Shown here one piece after another: positions 59,854 through 64,000 of a DNA stretch of 64,000 nucleotides (its first letter is position 1; every line of letters begins with the position of its first letter). The notes under the pieces are model-generated. The model did no database searches. It was not told the origin of the DNA and worked only from the letters and a program-made list of their open reading frames with translations. This DNA is from an uncultured Pelagibacteraceae bacterium. Lineage in GTDB: Bacteria > Pseudomonadota > Alphaproteobacteria > Pelagibacterales > Pelagibacteraceae. Position numbers and translations under genes: made by a program. Where the stretch lies: contig CACNVR010000003.1 of assembly GCA_902623975.1 (NCBI GenBank), forward strand, positions 1 to 64,000, in the 5' to 3' direction.

Positions 59854-59894
59854 TACTTTTAATCCTCACTTTTCTTTTTAATTTTACTTTTTCT

Positions 59895-59968
59895 TGGAGC
59901 GGGTAAAGGGAATCGAACCCTTACATCCAGCTTGGAAGGCTAGCGTTCTACCATTGAACTACACCCGC
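59895..59968 (-). tRNA. tRNA-Gly (anticodon UCC)
   Basis: The reverse complement folds with acceptor GCGGGTG/TACCCGC (one G-U pair), discriminator U and an encoded CCA, 74 nt in all. The anticodon loop CTTCCAA gives UCC, reading GGA and GGG codons. It lies upstream of tuf in a Tyr-Gly-tuf-Trp arrangement. Confidence 0.97.
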
Positions 59969-60014
59969 ACAACCCCAAGAGTATCACTCCATTATCATAT
60001 AAAGTTTTATTGAA

Positions 60015-60100
60015 TGGTGGAGGGGGAAAGATTCGAACTTTCGAAGACCGAAGTCAACGGGTTTACAGCCCGCCCCATTTGACCGCTCTGGAACCCCTCC
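60015..60100 (-). tRNA. tRNA-Tyr (anticodon GUA)
   Basis: The reverse complement folds as a class II tRNA: acceptor GGAGGGG/CCCCTCC, discriminator A, encoded CCA and a long variable arm. The anticodon loop CTGTAAA gives GUA. It is the first gene after the candidate promoter of the whole minus-strand block. Confidence 0.97.
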
Positions 60101-60148
60101 CTTAGGGGAAGTGTCCCCTTGTTCAATAAAGCTTCAAACAACAAGCGT

Positions 60149-60176
60149 TTTATATATTTTATTTATGCAAATGCAA
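60149..60176 (-). promoter_or_regulatory. Candidate promoter of the tRNA-Tyr-tRNA-Gly-tuf operon
   Basis: The minus strand has TTGCAT (reverse complement of 60171-60176), a 16-nt spacer and TATAAA (60149-60154). A second TTGCAT follows directly, forming TTGCATTTGCAT. A short GC-rich inverted repeat (GGGGACACTTCCCC) lies between the start point and the tRNA. This is the only gap of over 100 nt upstream of the block, so it should hold the main promoter. Confidence 0.5.
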
Positions 60177-60230
60177 TATGTGATTTAAAGGGAAAATATT
60201 AAAAAAAACGTGTAAAACTAGGTAAATTTT

Positions 60231-60977
60231 ATGAACAAATCCTCTTTTTTCATAGTTGGACAGCATGCGGTGATTGAAGCTCTCAAAAACCCTAGAAGAA
60301 AGGTTTTAAGAGTTTTTTTGACGGAGGAAAGTAAGAAAAATATTCATAGAAAAAGTCCTAACAAAAATTTACTTAATGATACTAAGGTTTATTATAAAAC
60401 TAAAAAAGAATTAGATAAATATAGCACAAAAGAAAACTTACTACATCAAGGCTATGTTGCAGAAATTGAGCACCTTGAAAAACCAATTTTAAAAGAATTT
60501 ATTAAAAATAAAGCAGACTTAACTTTAGTTTGTCTTGATGGTGTCACAGATCCTAGAAACATTGGCTCACTCATAAGAAGTGCTGCATCGTTTAACATAG
60601 ATGGTATCATTATGAAAGAAAGGCATTTTCCTAGTGAGAGTAAATTAATGTATAAATCAGCAAGTGGATCAATTGAATATATAAATATTTTTGAGGTATC
60701 AAATATCAATTCGACTTTAAAAAATCTTAAAGAAAAGAATTTTTGGGTTTATGGATTTGATGGAAATGGAAAAAAGGAATTTACTGAAGTTGAATGGAAA
60801 GGAAATAATATATTATTATTTGGATCTGAGGGATCAGGCATGCATCAACATACATCTAAATATGCAGATTTTTTAGTAAAAATAGATATAAATGAAAAAG
60901 TTGAAAGTTTAAATATATCTAATAGTGCAGCTATTGTATTTCATCACTTATGCTACTTAAAAAAAAGAGTTGATTAA
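60231..60977 (+). CDS. rlmB: 23S rRNA (guanosine-2'-O)-methyltransferase RlmB (SpoU/TrmH family)
   Basis: SPOUT methyltransferase that probably methylates the ribose of G2251 in 23S rRNA. The 248-residue protein has an N-terminal substrate-binding domain (FIVGQHAVIEALKNPRRKVLRV) and the three trefoil-knot motifs: LDGVTDPRNIGSLIRSAASF near 100, ILLFGSEGSGM near 193 and LNISNSAAIVFHHL near 225. An AGG eight bases before the ATG could serve as a weak ribosome-binding site. The exact target is assigned by family resemblance. Confidence 0.9.
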   Translation: MNKSSFFIVGQHAVIEALKNPRRKVLRVFLTEESKKNIHRKSPNKNLLNDTKVYYKTKKELDKYSTKENLLHQGYVAEIEHLEKPILKEFIKNKADLTLVCLDGVTDPRNIGSLIRSAASFNIDGIIMKERHFPSESKLMYKSASGSIEYINIFEVSNINSTLKNLKEKNFWVYGFDGNGKKEFTEVEWKGNNILLFGSEGSGMHQHTSKYADFLVKIDINEKVESLNISNSAAIVFHHLCYLKKRVD

Positions 60978-61006
60978 TTTTAAAATTATTAATAATTATT
61001 GCACAC

Positions 61007-61082
61007 GCCCTTGTAGCTCAGCTGGTAGAGCAATTGATTTGTAATCAATAGGTCCGCGGTTCGAATCCGTGCGGGGGCACCA
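61007..61082 (+). tRNA. tRNA-Thr (anticodon UGU)
   Basis: Folds with acceptor GCCCTTG/CGGGGGC (two G-U pairs), discriminator A and an encoded CCA, 76 nt. The D-arm has GTAGCTCAGCTGGTAGAGC, the anticodon loop TTTGTAA gives UGU, and the T-arm has GGTTCGAATCC. It lies 29 nt after rlmB on the same strand. Confidence 0.97.
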
Positions 61083-61141
61083 TCATTCAATAAAATCAAC
61101 GTTTCATAAATATTTATTAGTATTGTTTTTAAATAATTAAA

Positions 61142-61171
61142 TTGACTTTTTTTTTAAAAAAATGATATGCT
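61142..61171 (+). promoter_or_regulatory. Candidate promoter of the SHOCT lipoprotein gene, leaderless geometry
   Basis: TTGACT (61142-61147) starts exactly 35 bases before the A of the ATG at 61177. TATGCT (61166-61171) follows after 18 nt, leaving five bases to the ATG. There is no ribosome-binding site. Transcription would begin at or next to the start codon. Confidence 0.45.
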
Positions 61172-61176
61172 AATTT

Positions 61177-61638
61177 ATGAAAAATTTAATCTCTTTATTT
61201 ATAATTGGAATCATAGTTGCATCTTGTGCTGGAAGTGCCCAACACGAAGTTGTTTCAGCTAATAGAGCTGGTGATGCTAGATTAGATTGTAAAGAACTAG
61301 ATGCAGAAATTGTGAGAGCACAAGTTATAATCGACGGAGTTAATCAAGATAAGCAAGGTATTAGTGGTGCGGACTGGGTTGATGGAATTTTATGGTTTCC
61401 ATTTAATTTGATTGCTAAAAATCAAAATTATAAGAACGCTACTCAAGCAGCTGACAGAAGAATTGCAACATTACAAAACTACAAAGATAAAAAAGGATGC
61501 GATAGTAATACAAAACAAATTAAAGCTAAAACTGCTAGCATTGTTGAAGAGTTAAATGAGTTAAATGCAATGTATAAAGCTGGAGATATCACAAAATCTG
61601 AATTTGAAGCTGCTAAAAGAAATCTTTTAAATAACTAA
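61177..61638 (+). CDS. Small lipoprotein with C-terminal SHOCT-like domain
   Basis: A 153-residue protein of unknown function. It begins with a lipoprotein signal (MKNLISLFIIGIIVAS then C17), so the mature chain should be lipidated. Residues about 35-110 form a helical region with CKELDAEIVRAQ, a hydrophobic WVDGILWFPFNLIA segment and AADRRIATLQNYKDKKGC; two Cys bracket it. The C-terminus (about 122-153) contains MYKAGDITKSEFEAAK, a SHOCT-like two-helix module. It converges with the protease gene, with three bases between the stops. The same C-terminal module occurs in two neighbouring genes. Confidence 0.85.
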   Translation: MKNLISLFIIGIIVASCAGSAQHEVVSANRAGDARLDCKELDAEIVRAQVIIDGVNQDKQGISGADWVDGILWFPFNLIAKNQNYKNATQAADRRIATLQNYKDKKGCDSNTKQIKAKTASIVEELNELNAMYKAGDITKSEFEAAKRNLLNN

Positions 61639-61641
61639 ATT

Positions 61642-62460
61642 TTAATTACAAAAAACAAATACAGTAGTACTCTCTAACAACTTTAATAATCCATCTCTAG
61701 ATTTACCAAAAGATAAGTAAGTTGTGGATGTTTTGATTTTATTTGCAGTTAAAAAATTTTCTATTGTTGAAGATTTTATCGCAAAGTTTGTTCCCTCAGA
61801 TATAGAAGCATCCAATTTCATATTAGCAACACCCACTAAATCTCCAGAACTTTCATCCACTATCGGTCCTCCACTGTTACCAGGGTTAAGTGCAGCATCT
61901 ACTTGGATCATTGTAGATGAGTCATCTGGTCCTTTAAGGGCACTAATAATGCCAGAAGTAAATTTTAAATCATCACTCACATATTTCCCAAAAGGATAGC
62001 CAACTGCTATTACTCTTTGTAATTTCTCAGGTTCGCTATTTGTTAATTTTAAAAATTTATTATTTCTAATTTTTGATGCACGTAATAATGACATATCAAG
62101 ATGTCTATCATTAGCAATTATTTCAGCATCAATAGTTTCTCTATTATATTTAATTTTTACATTAGCATCACAATCTTCGATTACGTGATAATTAGTTAGG
62201 AGATATCCACCCTTTGCAATAAAAAATGCTGTGCCTTGAGATGAATAATCTTTATTTTCAGTTTTTTTGGTTGACGTTTTTTTACATGTTGGAGATGAAT
62301 TGCTACCTAAAATTTTTTTTTTTGCTTTTACACACTCCGCTCTTGATAGTAATCCATCATCATACATCTTATCAATTTTTCTCAAGTCTTTAGATTTACT
62401 TGCATAAGAGTTACTTATTGAAACAAATAAGATGACAATTAAACTTATAAAAAATCGCAT
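61642..62460 (-). CDS. Secreted trypsin-like serine protease with N-terminal SHOCT-like segment
   Basis: A 272-residue protein with a signal peptide (MRFFISLIVILFVSISNSYA), then a SHOCT-like segment at about 25-52 (MYDDGLLSRAECVKAK), a Lys/Thr/Ser linker and a DegP/trypsin-type domain from about 74. The catalytic triad is His92 (LLTNYHVIEDC), Asp122 (RHLDMSLLR) and Ser196 (ALNPGNSGGPIV). There is no PDZ domain, so it is not a standard DegP or DegS. SHOCT modules usually lie at the C-terminus; here it is just behind the signal peptide. It follows the M48 peptidase gene by 31 nt. Confidence 0.88.
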   Translation of the reverse strand: MRFFISLIVILFVSISNSYASKSKDLRKIDKMYDDGLLSRAECVKAKKKILGSNSSPTCKKTSTKKTENKDYSSQGTAFFIAKGGYLLTNYHVIEDCDANVKIKYNRETIDAEIIANDRHLDMSLLRASKIRNNKFLKLTNSEPEKLQRVIAVGYPFGKYVSDDLKFTSGIISALKGPDDSSTMIQVDAALNPGNSGGPIVDESSGDLVGVANMKLDASISEGTNFAIKSSTIENFLTANKIKTSTTYLSFGKSRDGLLKLLESTTVFVFCN

Positions 62461-62491
62461 GATAAAAACTTATTAAAATTGATTATAATTT

Positions 62492-63301
62492 TCAAATATA
62501 ATCTTTAAACTCATCTTTGACTTCTTTAGCCCATTCTTTGATCTTTTTACTTCTATTTTCTGGAAAAGGATGTGTACTTGTAAATTCAGGTAGGTTCTTT
62601 TTAATTTTGACAATTAGATCAGGATTAGATTTATATTTTTTTACTTTTTCTCTATACTCATGAAGATTATCCCAAAATTTTGCAGCTTCATTAGGATTAT
62701 ATCCTGCTAGCGTCATAAATACTACGCCCAAATAATCTGCTTCAGACTCTTGCTTCCTGCTCCAGGGTAAAAAGAAACCAAGCTCAGCAAATATTTCTGC
62801 TATACCTAAAGTAAGGATGTCCCATGTCAGCCTGTGGCTTATTCTTTCGTGAATGTGTTTTGCTATAACATGACCCATCTCATGACCCATTATTGCAGCA
62901 ATTTGATCATCATTATCACAGAACTCAACAATTCTTCGAAAGAAAACTACTTTAGCATTGGCCATTGCAAAAGCATTTAAATTTCGTTTATCATCTACAA
63001 CATTAATTTCATAATCAAGATTATATTTTGTAAAATCTAAATTTTTTATCTCAAAATATTTTTTAATTGCCCCCTGTATCTTTAAACCAATATCAAATAC
63101 CCTGTTATACATATCCATATCTTGAATAAGTAAATTATCATCCAGATAATCATAATAGTATTTATCGCTTACCCACCTAACCCACTTATCAGGTATTAAA
63201 TTTAATTGAGTTCTATTGGTTACAGGTACTTTTGCACAAGATTTAATAAATGGTAATGTAAATAAAGATGCTAATAACCTAAAAAAAAATCTTCTTCTCA
63301 C
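62492..63301 (-). CDS. M48-family metalloprotease lipoprotein
   Basis: A 269-residue zinc protease. The N-terminus is a basic lipoprotein-type signal (MRRRFFFRLLASLFTLPFIKS, C22). The zinc site is HEMGH (His140, Glu141, His144) in IMGHEMGHVIAKHIHERISHR, and the third ligand is probably Glu187 in ESEADYLGVVF. This layout matches periplasmic M48 proteases such as LoiP and BepA without the TPR domain, which act in outer-membrane quality control. The gene sits six bases after the upstream SHOCT protein gene, so the three minus-strand genes form one operon. Confidence 0.9.
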   Translation of the reverse strand: MRRRFFFRLLASLFTLPFIKSCAKVPVTNRTQLNLIPDKWVRWVSDKYYYDYLDDNLLIQDMDMYNRVFDIGLKIQGAIKKYFEIKNLDFTKYNLDYEINVVDDKRNLNAFAMANAKVVFFRRIVEFCDNDDQIAAIMGHEMGHVIAKHIHERISHRLTWDILTLGIAEIFAELGFFLPWSRKQESEADYLGVVFMTLAGYNPNEAAKFWDNLHEYREKVKKYKSNPDLIVKIKKNLPEFTSTHPFPENRSKKIKEWAKEVKDEFKDYI

Positions 63302-63307
63302 TTTATT

Positions 63308-63892
63308 CTAATTTAATATTTTCTTTTTGGCTTTATCAAATTCTTCTTTAGATAAAACTCCTGACTTATAAAGTTCATTTAATTCTTTTAACTTTTTAAC
63401 GATATTATCATCATCAACTTTTTTTTCAGACGTCTCTTTTTTCTTTGTAATTTTAGGTTTTGTCTCTTTAGGTTTATTTCCATAAAAACCGTAATCTTCT
63501 AATAAAGATCTAATTTCGGATCTAGAAGCTTTTCTTGAAACTTTATAATTTATTTGATTCCAAACTATTTTTCTGCCTCTAGCAAATATGTAACATCTTT
63601 CACCAGATCTCTTTCTACATAATTGTAAAGCTTGAATTGGTTCATTGACACAACTTTGACCACTTGGACAATAAGTATAACCATAATCTCTTCCAGATTT
63701 AGATACTGCAAAGTGACTTGGTACTCCTCTAACATTACCGGATTTGTTACGGACTGCATTTATATCAAAATAATGCAATACACCATCTAATACTAAATTA
63801 GAAAGTTTTACTTCCCCGGATCCAGTAGTTGTAGAAAATGAATAATTAGTATTTAAAAACAAAAAAACACAGATCAAAAACAGTTTTTTCAT
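63308..63892 (-). CDS. Secreted Cys-containing protein with C-terminal SHOCT-like domain
   Basis: A 194-residue protein of unknown function. The signal peptide is MKKLFLICVFLFLNTNYSFS. The middle region (about 55-115) has four Cys in the pattern GYTYCPSGQSC, LQLCRKRSGERC and ends with FARGRKIVWN; this resembles a small cysteine-containing domain seen in secreted proteins of alphaproteobacteria. A Lys/Glu-rich linker follows, and the last ~30 residues (LYKSGVLSKEEFDKAK) are a clear SHOCT module. It is the first gene of the minus-strand protease operon. About 108 bases of AT-rich DNA lie upstream to the window end, in which I recognise nothing certain. Confidence 0.83.
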   Translation of the reverse strand: MKKLFLICVFLFLNTNYSFSTTTGSGEVKLSNLVLDGVLHYFDINAVRNKSGNVRGVPSHFAVSKSGRDYGYTYCPSGQSCVNEPIQALQLCRKRSGERCYIFARGRKIVWNQINYKVSRKASRSEIRSLLEDYGFYGNKPKETKPKITKKKETSEKKVDDDNIVKKLKELNELYKSGVLSKEEFDKAKKKILN

Positions 63893-64000
63893 ATTTATAA
63901 ATTAACATAAGAGAAATTTATTTAAATATATTTTTTAATTAATAATTACTATTTATTAAAAAAAACTTTGATTTGATATGTAGTAAAGTTGAATATATTT

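Noticed and set aside
1-64000. CRISPR array, rRNA operon, insertion sequence, prophage or integrase
   Set aside because: I saw no spaced repeats, no rRNA sequence, no transposase or integrase motifs and no long terminal inverted repeats. The window looks like stable core chromosome.

Overview
The window looks like a chromosomal segment of a SAR11-clade alphaproteobacterium (Candidatus Pelagibacter or a close relative). The evidence is a very AT-rich sequence with lysine-, isoleucine- and asparagine-rich proteins, almost no intergenic space, a heterotetrameric sarcosine oxidase operon (soxBDAG), gatCAB, and an alphaproteobacterial arrangement of the tuf, rpoBC and ribosomal-protein genes. I saw no rRNA, CRISPR array, insertion sequence, prophage or integron. 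The species call rests on gene content and order read by eye, not on a database search.

Layout. 1-3387 (minus): a (p)ppGpp synthetase/hydrolase cut by the window edge, then folK, smpB and dapA read as one unit. 3430-5637 (plus): a periplasmic lytic transglycosylase, abutting a tRNA-Ser(GCU) on the minus strand. 5794-12462 (plus): soxB-soxD-soxA-soxG, which oxidises sarcosine to glycine with transfer of the one-carbon unit to folate, followed by an ABC solute-binding protein and a permease with no ATPase gene. 12459-19107 (minus): secreted nuclease, MATE exporter, trhO, O-methyltransferase and gatB-gatA-gatC. 19158-25544 (plus): ruvX, pyrB with a degenerate dihydroorotase-like partner, plsY, topA and a RidA-family gene. 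25549-31458: short units on alternating strands (ugd-galU, panC, mgtE, lipB, an RluC/RluD-type pseudouridine synthase).

31473-60100 (minus) is one nearly unbroken gene-expression block. In transcription order it reads tRNA-Tyr, tRNA-Gly, tuf, tRNA-Trp, secE, nusG, rplKAJL, rpoBC, then rpsL-rpsG-fusA, the S10, spc and alpha ribosomal-protein clusters with secY and adk, and rpoA-rplQ. The largest gap inside it is about 160 nt, between rpoC and rpsL. Candidate promoters are visible before tRNA-Tyr, before rpsL and before rpsM. rpmD (L30), rpmJ (L36) and a tuf copy after fusA are absent from their usual places, and L24 is short.

60231-64000: rlmB and tRNA-Thr(UGU) on the plus strand, then a small cell-envelope cluster. 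This is a lipoprotein on plus, convergent with a minus-strand run of a secreted protein, an M48 metalloprotease lipoprotein and a trypsin-like protease. Three of these four proteins carry the same SHOCT-like helical segment. It is the least explained part of the window and the best candidate for an undescribed system.

Other points of interest: a PyrC-like protein that has lost its metal-binding histidines; several promoters placed so that transcription would start at or next to the ATG (possible leaderless mRNAs); and convergent genes that meet or overlap with no room for an intrinsic terminator. No stretch over 300 bases lacks a gene.
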